In this document: positions 25,401 to 38,249 of the stretch, piece after piece
How the letters are laid out: each line of letters begins with the position of its first letter
How positions within the stretch are numbered: position 1 is the stretch's first letter
Assembly: GCA_019022495.1 (NCBI GenBank)
Contig: JAFEKR010000041.1
Span: 351,866-415,865 of the forward strand
Length of the DNA: 64,000 bases
Source of the DNA: Epichloe hybrida
Lineage: Eukaryota > Ascomycota > Sordariomycetes > Hypocreales > Clavicipitaceae
Direction of reading: 5' to 3'
Notes under the pieces: model-generated
Database searches by the model: none
What the model saw: only the letters and a program-made list of their open reading frames with translations
Told to the model about the DNA's origin: nothing
Program-made: the position numbers and the translations under genes

Positions 25401-28279
25401 AGTTTAAAGCTATTAAGAAACTAACCAAGGTTTGCTAGTAGTGCTAATTACACGTGGATAGCCTATATTAGTTTAAATTCACTCTTTAGGATAAATATGC
25501 CTATAATTACAAAATCATTGTGGATATTATGTATCTTAATAGTAACCGCCCTGTTCTATAAGTTATTAATATAGCTACATCCTTTAATATAGCTAGATTC
25601 ATTAAAGATATCTCTATAAAGACTACGTAAGAAGCACTCTATCTTTACTAGATTAATATCTATCTAGGCCCCCTAGATTTAATTATTATAAATACTAGAA
25701 CGACCTTTAGAGGCAAGGAATTTAAGTAGCTTATGTTATTAATAGTAATTAAGATTAAAGATATCCCTATTAAGGCTCACTATAGTATTAGTAAGGTTAA
25801 GAGATATTACAGGCTACTCTAAAGAGCCTATAATATTATCTAACGGGAATGCCTAACAACACCAGAGCCCGTGGTATTACAAATAGTAGTTAAAGCTATA
25901 AATAACACCGTAGGATTAAATAGTCTTATGCTAATAGTCCTTATTTTCAGCGCGTATCCTCATATAGTTAAGGAATTGCCTCTATCACCAAATATCACGC
26001 AGCAAGCCCTTGCGATCTAACTAGTAATAAAGGAAGTTAAGTGTATTTATACCTAGCGGAAAGTTAGCGATACCCTCGCTACAAGGAACGGTCCTAATAC
26101 CTCTGTAACTGTTAACCTCCTACTAGGATTGCTTGTACGCATGTAGCGCGAAGGTAAAGGATAGGTAAGCCCTTATAAGCTATTAGCTATAGAGGGTAAG
26201 GCCTATACTCTTAAGCTCCCTTAAGGCCCTAAGGCCTTTAGATTAACGTCCGTTAGGCCTTTTTATAAAGATCCTAATAAAGAGAGACCTCCTAAGAGCG
26301 TAGATAGCTAAGATACCTCCCTATAGCCTATGGCCACCCCTCCTACTAATCCCCTAAGGTAAGGACTTAGAAGACCTTAGAAGAACCCCCCTATTATTAT
26401 GTCTAATGTTAATTATGCAGATTAAATAAAAGACAAGACTAATGTCTTTCTATTAGCTAAGGAAAGCTCTAACCTTAAACTTATAATCTAATTACGTGAG
26501 GAAGGGATTATTAAGACCCCTAGCAAACCCTTTAAGCTATTTACTAAAGCTAAGATTAATTCTCTAATTAAATAAGGCGTGTTTAAATTTATTAAGTATA
26601 ATAAAAGAGAGCATAGTAAAGTTCGAATTTTTAATTCCTATATTATTAATAAGGTAAAGGGTAAGATAACGGATCTATACGAGAAGTTAAGGCTCATAAT
26701 CTAAGGTTACAGCAATAAGAAAAAGCTAGTAATCCTTATATAGGCCCTAATAATCTAGCAAGCTAGCTAGTGATTAATCCTCGTGATAGCACCTGCGTTA
26801 TTATTGCTAGGCCTTATCCTCTAGCTTTGTAATATTACACAGGCCTATGTGTAAGCATAAACGCTTCTTAGTTGTATAATCCTAGCCTGAATCCCTATCT
26901 AAATCCATTACCTATACCCTATAGGCATAATAATATAAGTAATTAAGCCTCTATATAGTATTATAGAAGCTAGTACCTACTAGTAGGTAATGTATTATTA
27001 TTACTATAGAGAAATGCTCTAGATAATAACCTCTACGTTCGACCTATGCCTGCTTGTGATAACAAAGGAGAACCTAACCTTCACGTGTATAGGGATACAG
27101 ACTAATAATATAATTAGACTATCTAACTACGAGTTCTCTTAATAAGAGGAAGATTAATTAAAAGCCGCTTCTTTTACTACTAAACCAAAGCAAATCCTTT
27201 CTATAGGGAACTTACTAACCTTTAATAGTGGCATTATTACTCTTGAAAATAATATAATCACGCTAAGGTAAAAGGGCTAGAGTAAAAAGCTTTAGTTAAT
27301 CCCGCTAACTAATTTAAAATAGGTATATATAGAACAACGAGCTTAAGGCGCGTATATTACCTTGATTTACTAACCTAAAGCCTGCTTTAACCTCTCTATT
27401 ACTACATAATACTAAGAGCTATTACCTTAAGATATAAAGAGCCTAAACTAATAGATTCAATAGCAAATCAATAATCTAAGCCAAGGATTAAGGTTTATAC
27501 TATTTAATCTTAAGAAGGCAAAGCTTTTTATATTTATAGATAGATTATTTGCTAATAACTAGGACCTTACTTCCTAGCTAGGCTACGTGCTTATTCTAGC
27601 TAGTAAAGTCTAAGAGGAAAGCACCTTTATAATCTAAGGTAATATTATACACTACAGCTCTACTAAGAGTAAGAGAGTCACAAGAAGTATGCTTGCCTCT
27701 AAGATCTATAGTATAGTTACTAGTGCTAATATAGCTTACGCAGTCTTAATAACGCTTAGGTTAATTACCTATTAATTAAAACTCCCTATAATTCCTGTTA
27801 TTATCTATACTAATTCATACTCTTTATATAAATGCCTTATTAAGCTTAGTATTATAAAGGAGAAGTATCTTATAATTAATATTATAGCCCTTTATTAATC
27901 ATACAAGCGACAAGAGATCTACAAGATTAGATGGATTAATAGGAATGACAACCTTGCTAATATATTTACGAAGGCATTGCTAAATAAGGCATTTAAGAGG
28001 TTTATCACAAGCAATAAGGCAACTATTAGGATAGAAGGGTAGGTTACGTGATCGTAATGTTTATGTTAATCTAATGAGATTAAAGGTGTTAAGAATTAGG
28101 CCTACTTATCCTTACATAGGCTTATAGATTGGATTTTATTATTTATTATGCCCCTTCCCCTTGCCCTTTTCTTATAATGTTATTCATGATTATTTAATCT
28201 CATTCGTTCCTTAATTCCTATTTACTTCTCTTATTAATATTATGCGTTAATAATTATATTAAAAAGAGAGAGTTTCTAG
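22496..28279 (+). pseudogene. copia D gag-pol remnant
   Basis: Gag carries the best preserved zinc knuckle in the window near 24,508 (KKCYICGKEGY-stop-LTKHLDKD; CCHC with a TGG to TAG stop). Integrase follows at about 25,330-25,990 (YLGPLDLIIINTRTTFRGKE; IPIKAHYSISKVKRYY). Reverse transcriptase is about 26,570-27,200, and RNase H about 27,520-28,000 (FIDRLFANNQDL; WINRNDNLANIFTKALLNKA). Stops at Gln and Trp codons interrupt every domain. Family order and spacing match copies B1 and A2, so D is a sister family. Confidence 0.88.
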
Positions 28280-28576
28280 TGTTAGAATAAGTATAATATT
28301 AACAAGAGAACGCGCCTCTAATTAGGTAGGCGCGTTACATTACGGACCCACATGTCTGGCCTAACTACGCCGCGATCAGGGTTAGCATATGTGGCCTCTT
28401 CGCTAATAACCCTAATTAAGGCCCCTTTTCCTGTGATAAATAGCGCACCCTCTTTGCTTCTATTTAATCCCTCTTATGCTTGCTTTGATAGACTAGAATA
28501 TATAACGATTACGTGCACTTTAGTCCACCCCGAAAAACCCTACGCATAGGTCAATGGTATCCTGTAGATACTAACA
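28280..28576 (+). repeat. copia D 3' LTR (297 bp)
   Basis: Starts TGTTAGAATAAGTATAATAT and ends GATACTAACA, preceded by the purine tract AAAAAGAGAGAG. Relative to the 5' LTR it has many extra TG to TA and CA to TA changes. Confidence 0.95.
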
Positions 28577-28805
28577 GTTTAATTAAAAATAAATAAGTAA
28601 TAAATTAATATAATATAAATATAAGTATTTATAAGTAAATTACTATAGAAAAAGCTAGACTTATTAATTATTTAGTATTTAAAGGTTTTTTAAAATATTA
28701 ATAAAATAAAATTCCTTTCTTTTTTATGTTTTTAATATTATACTATTTATAATTTTATACTAATAGAAAGTAAGTCCTAATATAACTATAAGACTTACTT
28801 TAGCA

Positions 28806-29100
28806 TATTTCTCTCTTTTTAACTAAAATTACATAACTAAGTAAAGAGATTATTATGTTTATAGTATAACTAATAGGACCCACTTTTAGACCCACTTTTG
28901 TATATATATTTCTTTTTAGCTAGAATTATATAACTAAGTAAAGAGATAATACTAGGTTTATAGTATAACTAATAGGATCCACTTTTAGACCCACTTTTAT
29001 ATATCCTCCTCTTCTTAGCTAAAGTTATATAACTATAAAAAGGGATTATACTTGGTTTTTAGTGTTTAACAAGACCCACTTTTAGACCCACTTTAAGAAA
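28806..29100. repeat. three diverged ~100-bp tandem units in C2
   Basis: Each unit contains a TATAACTA..TAAAGAGAT-like stretch followed by ACCCACTTTTAGACCCACTTT; copies start near 28,806, 28,908 and 29,005. A related GTGGGTCTTA motif is repeated in C1 (35,980-36,640), consistent with one family. Confidence 0.75.
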
Positions 29101-29764
29101 CACTTTAAGAAACACTATATAACTAAGTAAGTAAGCTAAAAGTAGTATAAATAATTAAACTTACTTTTAAAGCTTATTTATTTATTTACTTAATATTAAA
29201 AAAATAGTATATATATTATGATTATTCTTTATATAATATTTTAACTTTTCTTTATAAGCTTTTCCTAGGTTTTTTCCTTTTCTTTTAGTTTAAAAAAGGT
29301 TCAAAGCTAATATAATTTATTATAATTATAATAAAATAGCTTAATAGTAAAAGAAGCATTTATTAAATAAATTTTAATTTTCTCTTTATAATAAATTCCT
29401 TATATATATAAGTATATTTTTATTAGAGTTTTAATCTTATTTATTTAGAATTATAAATTATTTCTTTAGGGTAAATATTATATTTAAAGCAAAAATACTA
29501 TATTAAAATGCATAGTAAATCCTAAATAAAAGCTAGAAAGATAGGATAACCTTTAAAATATAAAGAATAAATTTTACTATAAGTTAAGTTTAGATAATAC
29601 TATTTATAGCTACCCTATATATATATATATAGCTTAATAGTCTAAATTAGCTAAAACTTTATAATTCTATAACTAAATACCTAAATAGTATAAAATTTAA
29701 GGATATCTTATTTAGATTATATTAAAAATCTACTATATAATAAGTATATATACTACCTTACCTT

Positions 29765-30252
29765 TTTAATAATACATTGTATTGTATTGTAATGTATTGT
29801 AATGTATTGTATTGTATTGTATTATAATGTATTTTTATATAATAAATAATTATAATAAATCATAGAAAATAGATATAAGAATAAAAAGACCCTTAATATA
29901 TTAATAAAAAATCATTTTTTAAAATAGATATAAAAGAATATTACTAAGATATTATATATTTAAAATAAGCTTACTTTTCTAAATAAGCTAAAACTTAATA
30001 GATTTTTAAATAAATAACTAAATTATATATAAAAATAAGAATACTATAATTAGATTATTTAAAAAATCTACTATATAATGAATTTATATAATACCCCACT
30101 TATATTTTTCCCTAACAATACATTGTATTGTATGTATTGTATTGTATTTTTAATACAATACAATACACAATACAATACATAGGGCAATACAATACAATAC
30201 AATACATCGAAGGGCCAAAAAATACAATACAATACAATACAACAATGCTCTG
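29765..30252. repeat. C2 right subterminal GTATTGT/ACAATAC arrays
   Basis: Two clusters (about 29,775-29,830 and 30,115-30,245) of direct and inverted TACAATACAATAC repeats, mirroring the left end. The distal cluster is palindromic and ends at the right TIR. Confidence 0.85.
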
Positions 30253-30260
30253 TCTATAAT

Positions 30261-33200
30261 AGAGTATATATAACTATTAGAAGAGGTATTAAGATAGTAA
30301 ATAACCTTAAAGAAGTAGTAAACTAAGAAGAATTTTAATTTTAGACTTTTAAAGAAATTAAAGAGGCTAGAAAGAAGTATATAGGTTTCTAAAAGAACCT
30401 ATAGAATAAAAAGTTCTTCTATAATTTACTAGATAATAGTAATATTAAAACCTAATAACTTACCCCTTTACCTTACCTATTAGTATAATTACTATTAAAA
30501 GAATTAATAAGCTAGACTTCTCTAGGAAGGCTAAGTTAATCTCCTCTAGGAAGGCTAAGCTAATCTCCTCTAGGAAGGTTAATTAACCTAGAGTTAAGAC
30601 TACCTAAGGATACTATTTATAAGTATTTATAGGTAACTCCCTTACCTATACCTTTACCTAAGATAAGTTAGTAGTATTACCCTAGAAATACTACTAATAA
30701 TGCCCCTAAGTAGGAGAGTTACTAATAGAAGTAATCTTTACTACCTAGGGCTAGTAGTGCCCCTATTAGTATAGCTTAGAGAGCTATACTTTCTCCTCCC
30801 TAATATAGGGAAAAGAAAGGTTAGAGGGAATAATAAGCCCTAAGAGTATTACTTATAAAGCTACCCTCTTACTTCTTAAAGACCTTACTACCCCTTCTAT
30901 AGATATAAAAGGAAGTATTTAGAGGACTCCTATAGACTTAGAGACCTTTACTAAAGTAAATTATAGACCTATTAAAGGTATACCCTAAAGAATAACTCTA
31001 TAGCACTAATAACTATAATATCCTTAAATTAAAGCTTTAAATATTCTATAGGAAGTATAAATTACTTAATATCTAACCTAAATAAGCTAGTTATGCCTTT
31101 AAGATTATACTTAAAGGTCAAGCTTTATAATACTATATAAACTACCTCTCTAAACCTAGTTAACTATAAGACCTCCCTATACTTATTAGCTATATAAGGA
31201 AATAATTTAAGACTAAAGATATATAGTAAAGATATCTCCTAAAATAGAATAATTCTACCCTATAAGGAATAATAAAAGATAACCTAAGTAAATTAATAAT
31301 TAATTACTTTAATAATCTTATAAAAAGGCTAGCTATCTTATAATAAGTAGTACCTAAGGTAAGCTAAAGCGAAAGGGCACTTTAGAATTAACTTATAATA
31401 GCTTATAATAATATTCTAGAATATAGAGGAGTTATTATAGACTTGCTAAAGGGACTATAAGAATTTTACAAATAGATTAGGATAATATTCTAACTAGTAA
31501 AGGAAGAGAAGAAAAACTATTACTAGTTCCTAACTAAAACTATAACCCTAGAGTAATTCTAGACTAACTAAAGATATAATAGGAAAGGAAAAGAGACCTA
31601 ATACCCTTTAAAACTATAAGGAAAAGAAGAAAATCCTTATATAAAGAAATACTACGTGTGTAGTAAGGAAGGATACTAGTTATTAAAGCACCTAGAAGAG
31701 AACTATAAGAAAGCGTATTAATACTTTAAGAACCATTACCTTACGGATCTAACTAATAACTTATATAATTTATTCCTTATATAGTACAAAGGGGAATATA
31801 AACCTTAATCCCCTATTAATAATAAAATTGCTTAGTATATAAAAAGTATTGGATTTAATAATAGCCCTAATAGTGTAGATAGGCTAGTACTTATAAGCTT
31901 CTTTAATTATAGAATATAACTTAATAGCGAAAGAATAGTTTAATTCCTAAAGAGTTAAGTAGCTTATTATAGTCTAAGCAAAGAAGACCTCTTTTAGCAA
32001 GAACTCTTAAGTAAAGCTCTAATAATATTTATACTAGAAGATTACTATTCTTATGTAATGTTTTAAGGGATTATACCTAATATAGGAGCTATAAAGTTCT
32101 CTATAGTAGGGCATCCTTAATTCCTTACTTTATAATATTAAATGCCTAAACTATAGCTTAATGAATCAATAGCAAAAAAGGCATTAGTTAGATTTAGCGT
32201 GGGAGAACTAATTATTACGCTTAGAGTAGCTAATATACCTATACCTTTTAGAGATATTCTCTTTTAGGTTATACTAATAAACACTCTATTTCTCTTATCC
32301 CTTAATAATAAAGACTGTCTAAAGATTAATTTTAATATCTCTAAGAACATGCTATAATAGGGAAATATTAAAGTCCTTATTATACATAAATAAGGGCATG
32401 CCTAGATGCTACTAATATAGAAAGAGAAAGTAGTTGCTTAGAGCTACCTTATAGAAGGCAAGCTATAGTGATTATACCGCTGCTTTAGGCATCTATTAAT
32501 CTAATGTTTATATAAGGTTCTTTGTAGATTAGGGTATAATATTAATATTAAAGCTATTAGGGAGCTAATAAGGATTTACTACTAATGCTAGATATATGTA
32601 AATAGCCCTAATTACTTTAAATTTACCCTTAAGAATAAGTGTAGCTTTAACTATAAAGTAATAGTAAATGTTTTCTACCTTAATAGTAACTACCCTACAC
32701 TCTATACTATAGATATAGCTATAGCATTTAAGGTAGCGAAATTCCTTAAAGATATCTTTATAAAAATAACCTAGGAAGCCCTCTAGATATGCTAGATTAA
32801 TGCTTATCTAGGCCCTTTAGATTTTATTACTATAGACGCTAAAATGAACTTCTATAGTGATAAATTTAAATAATTTATAGCTTTAATATTAATTTTAATT
32901 AAGGAAGTCCCTGTTAAGGCACACTATAGTATTAGGAAAGTTAAAAGATATTATAAGCCACTCTAAAGGGCTTATAATATAATTAGGCGTGAATATCCTA
33001 TAACACCTAAACTTACTACCTTATAAATAGTAATTAAGGCCCTAAATAATACTATAGGCCCTAATAGCCTTATCCTAACCCTCCTTATCTTTAGAGCTTA
33101 CCTATATATAATAAATAAATCCCTACTATTACCTAATATTATATAGCATATAATTATAGTATAGAAGGCTACTAAAGAGATTAAGAGACTCTATGCTATT

Positions 33201-35395
33201 AGGAAGGTTAATAAGGCCCTTACTAAACATAATAGCCTAGATACCTTAAAGACCCTTAACTTATTACTTAGATTAAAGGTCTAAGTCTAGTAAGAAGGTA
33301 AGGGATAGGTAGGCCTATATAAGCTACTAGTAATAACTAGAGAGAGCTATATGCTTAATATGCCTAGGGGCCTAAAGACCTTTAGGTTAACCTCTATTAA
33401 GCCTTACTATAATAATTCTAGTGTAAAGAAAATAGTAAAGCCTAGTAAAGAGAAAAAGGAGGAAGGGTAAGAGGCCTAAGATAAGAATATAGTACTAGTA
33501 ATACTACTAAAGCATAGGCGTAGAAGACCCTAAAAGAACTCTCCTATAATGCCTTAAGAGACTAATACCTTCCTATTAGTAAAAGAATATAGTAACTTAG
33601 CCCTTACTATTAAGCTATATAAGGAAGGAGTTATTAGGACCCTAGGCAAACCTTTTAAATAGTTAATAAAAGTAGAAATCAATACCTTAATTAAGTAAGG
33701 TGTATTTAAATTTATTATGTTTAATAAGGAAAAGCATAGTAGGATTTAAATCTTTAATTCCTGAATTATTAATAAGATTAAAAGTAAGATAATAGAACCC
33801 TATAAAAAGTCATGCCTTATAATCTAAGGATATGAGAATAAAAGGAAATAGGCTATTCTTACACAGGCCCTAATAATTTAATAAGCGAGCTAATGTCTTA
33901 TCCTTATGATAGCCCTATTAGCGAGATTAAGGAAATTCCTTATCTAGCTATGTAATATCTATTAGGCGTATATATAGGCCTATATATTCCTAGAGCGGCT
34001 AATCCTAGCGCGCTTGCTAATTTAGATATAGTATCTTTACCTACCTAGCATGATTTTTAGGGTTATAAAGCCCCTCTATGGACTTATAGAGGCTAGAACA
34101 TATTAGTAGGTTATGTATTATAAGCATTATAAAGAGAACTTCTAGATAGAAACCTTTATATACGATCCTTACTTGCTTATAACTACGAAGGAAAGCCCTA
34201 ACTTTATATATATTAGAATATAAACTAATAATACCCTTAGCCTATTAGATAAGAAGTTCTCTAAGAAGGAAAAGACTTAACTAGTTACTATAGGTTTTAA
34301 TGTAAAGCTAAAGCAATTCCTAACCTAGGATAATCCCCTTATGTTTAACGGAGGCATTATTACGCTAGAGAATAATGCTATTAAGATATAGTAAAAGGGA
34401 TAGAGTAATAAGTTAGAATTAGTTCTAATGATTAATTTAAAGCGTAAATACGTTAAGCAAAGGGCCTAAGGCGCTTATATTACCTTAATATACTAACTAG
34501 AGGCTTGCTTTAATCTATCTGTTACTATATAGCACTAAGACCTAACCCTAGAGGATATGAAAGCCCTTAATTGCTACCTAAAGTAGTAGATAGATTACCT
34601 AGAAAGAGGCTTAATGTTTATCCTAATTAACCTTAAGAAGGTAAAGCTCTTTGCCTTTATAAATAGATTATTTACTAATAACTAGGACCTATCCTTATAA
34701 CTAGGATATATACTTATCCTAGCTAATAAAGACTACACTAATAGTAAGTTTATAATTAGAGGTAATATTATGCACTTTAGCTTAATAAAGAGTAAGAGAG
34801 TTATATAAAGCATGCTTGCCTTGGAAGTCTATGGCATGGTAGCTAGTGTTAATATAGCTTATGTAATTACTATAACCCTAAACCTAGTTACTAACTAACT
34901 AAAGCTCCTAAAGATCCTAGTTATTGTATATACGGATTCATACCCCTTATATAAGTGCCTTATTAAGCTTAGTATAATAAAAGAGAAATGCCTAATAATT
35001 AATATTATAGCTCTTTAATAGTTATATAAATGCTAAGAACTCTATAAGATCTAATAGATTAATAAAGAGGATAACCTAGCTAATGCCTTTATAAAGGCAT
35101 TACTTAATAAGGCCCTTAAAGGCTTTATCTTAACTAACTAGATAACTATATAGATAGAGGGATGGGTTACTTACGTGTAATATATATGTGGTGAGAGGAA
35201 GGTAATCCTCTAGGAGGGTAGCTATAGGGATAAGATAGTAATACGTAGGGGATTTACTCCCCTGTAGTTAATATCCCTAGTGGCTATAGCTACGCTAGCC
35301 TACTAGGCCCTCCTAGTAGACTATAGAAATTAATAGTAGTATATAGGAGGATAAAGGTGTTGCTAAGGAGGAGGAAGACGTTATATACACGCTAT
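30261..35395 (+). pseudogene. copia B0 gag-pol remnant (main part)
   Basis: Continues the gag of 21,155-21,957 after the C2 insertion and parallels B1 15,450-20,590. Zinc knuckle near 31,645 (KKYYVCSKEGY), integrase about 32,465-33,080, reverse transcriptase about 33,690-34,400, RNase H about 34,645-35,120. It is full of TAA/TAG stops. The remainder, up to the 3' LTR, lies after C1 at 38,017-38,249. Confidence 0.88.
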
Positions 35396-35620
35396 GGTAT
35401 GGGCAGAGCATTGCACTACAATGTGTATTGTAGTGTAGTTTTTGTAGTGTAGTGTAGTTACTACACTACAAACTACACTATACTATAAACTACACTAACT
35501 ACAAGGGGAAAAAAACTATATTACACTACACTACAAATTTATTTTCATAAACTACACTAACTACAAATACTACATTTGTAGTATTAGTAAAAATATTTAT
35601 GTTAGCTTATAATATCTTTA

Positions 35621-35750
35621 TAATAGCTTATAATAGCTTATAATAGCTTATAATAGCTTATAATAGCTTATAATAGCTTATAATAGCTTATAATAGCTTA
35701 TAATAGCTTATAATAGCTTATAATAGCTTATAATAGCTTATAATAGCTTA
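35621..35750. repeat. 13 perfect copies of TAATAGCTTA
   Basis: A 10-bp unit repeated 13 times without a mismatch. C2 has only three copies at the corresponding place (about 22,107-22,140), so the array has expanded or contracted between copies. Confidence 0.97.
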
Positions 35751-35979
35751 TATATATATATCTTATATTCTTTATATAACTTAAAATATTATTAGTGTTA
35801 AAGTTTAATTCAAAATAAATAGGTAATAAATTAATAAAATATAAGTATAAGTATAAATAAGTAAATTACTATAAGAAAAGCTAGACTTTTTAATTATTTA
35901 GTATTTTAAGGTTTTTTAAAATATTAATAAAATAAAATAACTTTCTCTTTTATATTTTTAAATATTATAATAAAAGTAA

Positions 35980-36640
35980 TTATAGTATATAAAATAAAAG
36001 TAAGTCCTAGTAATATATCTTAAAATAGGTTTAACTAACTATAATAAAGCTTATTAAAGTTAATATAGTTATTAAAGTAATTATAGTATATAAAATAAAA
36101 GTAAGTCTTAGTATTATATCTTAAAATAGGTTATTATAGTTATAATAAAGCTTATTAGAGTTATTATAGTTATTAAAATAGTTATAATATATAAAATAAA
36201 AGTGGGTCTTAGTATTATATCTTAAAATAAGTTTAACTAACTATAATAAAGCTTATTAGAGTTATTATAGTTATTAAAGTAGTTATAATATATAAAATAA
36301 AAGTGGGTCTTATTATTATATCTTAAAATAGGTTTGACTAGCTATAATAAAGCTTATTAAAGTTATTATAGTTATTAAAGTAGTTATAATATATAAAATA
36401 AAAGTAGGTCTTATTATTATATCTTAAAATAGGTTTGACTAGCTATAATAAAGCTTATTAAAGTTATTATAGTTATTAAAGTAGTTATAGTATATAAAAT
36501 AAAAGTGGGTCTTGGTATTATATTTTAAAATAAGTTATAGTAGTAATTATAAAGCTTATTAAAGTTATTATAGTTATTAAAGTAGTTATAGTATATAAAA
36601 TAAAAGTGAGTCCTAGTATTATAACTAAAAATAAGTTTTA
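35980..36640. repeat. ~101-bp tandem repeat, seven units, in C1
   Basis: The landmark TATATAAAATAAAAGT followed by RGGTCTTA recurs roughly every 101 bp (near 35,985, 36,088, 36,189, 36,290, 36,390, 36,490 and 36,592). Units differ mainly by transitions. Confidence 0.85.
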
Positions 36641-36838
36641 ATTTTTTTAATAACTTAATTTAGTTATATAGCCTAATTTAATTAATACTATTAGTTATAT
36701 ATAAATACTTTATAAATATTACTATCTTTTATACTTTCTTTATATATTATAGTAAGGAGATATATAAAGTTAGTATATATAACTTCTTAAAGCTTTAGAA
36801 TTATAAAGCTAAAAGTAATGTTTAATTAGTTTAAATAG

Positions 36839-37383
36839 TTTGTCGGGGGAAAACAACCACCCCAAAACAACGGAAAAGAGGGATCTGACGATAACGATGA
36901 TGCCGATGAAGATGACGAAATTGACGAAATTGACGGTATTGACGAATTCAACGATATCAGAAATTGAACCTAGATATCGGGATCTAGGTCTGCGATATTT
37001 GCGATCCATCGCGAGGATCTAAGCTGCGAAGTCTCTTGCCAATATCAGGTCATCTTATCAATCCAATATCAGCCGAAGCAATCCAATATCAGCCGAAGCT
37101 ATCAAATATCAGCCGAAGCAAAAAGGGTATAATCTCAATTGAACAATCCAAGCCAAAAGGCTACGAAGGGAGAGTTCATTTTCTATGAAAGGGAGGGAAT
37201 CTAGGGCTTTTATCTAGCTAGGGGGTCAGGGGCTAGGCCGGATCCAATGTGGTTGAATTGATCCGACAATCCGATCGATCCGAGGTCTTGAGAGAGAGGT
37301 CTCGAGGGATCCGATAGATCCGAGGTCTAAGGGGCTAGAGGTCTTGTGAGAGAGGTCTCTAGGGGTCATATTCCTAGCCACAC
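36839..37383. mobile_element. element E1, 545-bp GC-richer insertion (possible solo LTR)
   Basis: Begins TTTGTCGGGG and ends CTAGCCACAC. It is flanked by AATAG on both sides (36,834-36,838; 37,384-37,388), a 5-bp duplication (or 4 bp if the end is CACACA). A second copy, E2, is at 45,396-45,920. The sequence stands out by retaining CpA, CpG and GATC palindromes amid RIP-decayed DNA. The two overlapping ORFs here (36,809-37,009 and 36,840-37,022) are not convincing genes. A gypsy-type solo LTR is the likeliest identity, although the TG..CA ends are imperfect. Confidence 0.8.
37060..37125. repeat. three ~23-bp tandem units in E1
   Basis: Imperfect repeats of ATCAATCCAATATCAGCCGA-like sequence. 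E2 has an unrelated 10-bp array at the equivalent position. Confidence 0.8.
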
Positions 37384-38249
37384 AATAGTAAATAAATTAT
37401 TTAAGCTTTTTTTAAGTTTTTGTCCTATTAATTATAATATATAAGTACTAAGTATATACTTTATTAACTTCTAGTTATTTCTTCTATGTTACTAATTAAT
37501 TTTATTATATTAGTTTAGGGTATTATTATAATTAGAAATAATAATAATAATAATAATAATAGAAAATAACTCTTAGTAATAGTAAATAAAATAATAAAAA
37601 GGGTTTTCTTAAAGTTATATTAGTAAAGAAAAGTATTAAGAATAATAGTCTTATAAAAAACTTATAATAGTACTTATAACCCTAGTTATAATAAAATCTA
37701 TAAAAGGTCATAATCTTATAACTTAAATAACTAATTTAATAAAATAGCTAATAATATAAGTATAAGAATAATAGCTTTCTTCTCATTAGTATATTAATAC
37801 TACTATATAAAAAGACCCACTTTTTATTTACCTAACACTACATTTGTAGTTTTTGTAGTGTAGTGTAGTGAAGTTAGTGTAGTTAGTAACTACACTAACT
37901 ACAAAAAAAAAAAAACTACACTACACTAAATACTAGCTAAAAAAAACTACACTACAAATACAAAATTTTCCCAAAAACTACACTAACTACACTACAAACA
38001 ATGCTCTGGGTATGGGATATATGCTGTTTTAAGGAAAAGAAGGGATTTAGAAGGACTTACTTATTCTTATATAGGCTTATAGGCTAAGCAAGATTATTAT
38101 TTCCCTTTTATTAGTAACTATACGCCTAGATAGGCTATGAGTTCTTTTCCTTATATCCCTTATTAATTATATCCATGATTTGCCTTTCCTTTTTATTCCT
38201 CCGATTAATATTATGTGTTAATAATTATATTAAAAGAGAGAAGTTCTAG

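Larger units (their letters stand above)
22199..28576 (+). mobile_element. complete Ty1/copia D, nested in hAT-like C2
   Basis: A 6,378-bp element with 297-bp LTRs (22,199-22,495 and 28,280-28,576) and perfect TSD GTTTA (22,194-22,198; 28,577-28,581). C2 sequence continues across it (AAAGTTTA before, AATTAAAAATAAATA after), just as in uninterrupted C1. The 5' LTR keeps more original C/G than the 3' LTR. It is the youngest layer of this sub-stack, but its coding region is also broken. Confidence 0.95.
21966..30252. mobile_element. hAT-like non-autonomous transposon C2 (interrupted by copia D)
   Basis: Terminal inverted repeats CAGAGCATTG (21,966-21,975) and CAATGCTCTG (30,243-30,252) are flanked by a perfect 8-bp duplication TCTATAAT (21,958-21,965; 30,253-30,260). 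An 8-bp TSD with a CAGxG-type terminus is the signature of the hAT superfamily. Inside both ends are arrays of the 5-mer AATAC/GTATT. Removing copia D leaves about 1.9 kb of very AT-rich sequence without any transposase. It shares internal sequence with C1 but has different subterminal arrays. Confidence 0.9.
35404..38008. mobile_element. hAT-like non-autonomous transposon C1 (interrupted by E1)
   Basis: 2,605 bp with TIRs CAGAGCATTG and CAATGCTCTG and a perfect 8-bp duplication GGTATGGG (35,396-35,403; 38,009-38,016). Subterminal arrays consist of CTACACTA/TAGTGTAG units. The interior has a 13-unit 10-bp tandem repeat and a 7-unit ~101-bp repeat, but no transposase ORF. It shares its 35,760-35,900 segment with C2 around 22,140-22,198 and 28,582-28,700, so both are one family. 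Confidence 0.92.

Noticed and set aside
21966..30252. Regular short repeats as a possible CRISPR array
   Set aside because: The 5-mer arrays have no spacer structure, are terminal to a TIR/TSD-bounded transposon, and the genome is eukaryotic.
36809..37022. Overlapping ORFs on both strands, similar to those at 45,360-45,615, as possible small genes
   Set aside because: They lie wholly inside repeat E, are open on both strands only because this sequence escaped RIP, and show no domain; the second copy differs in length and C-terminus.
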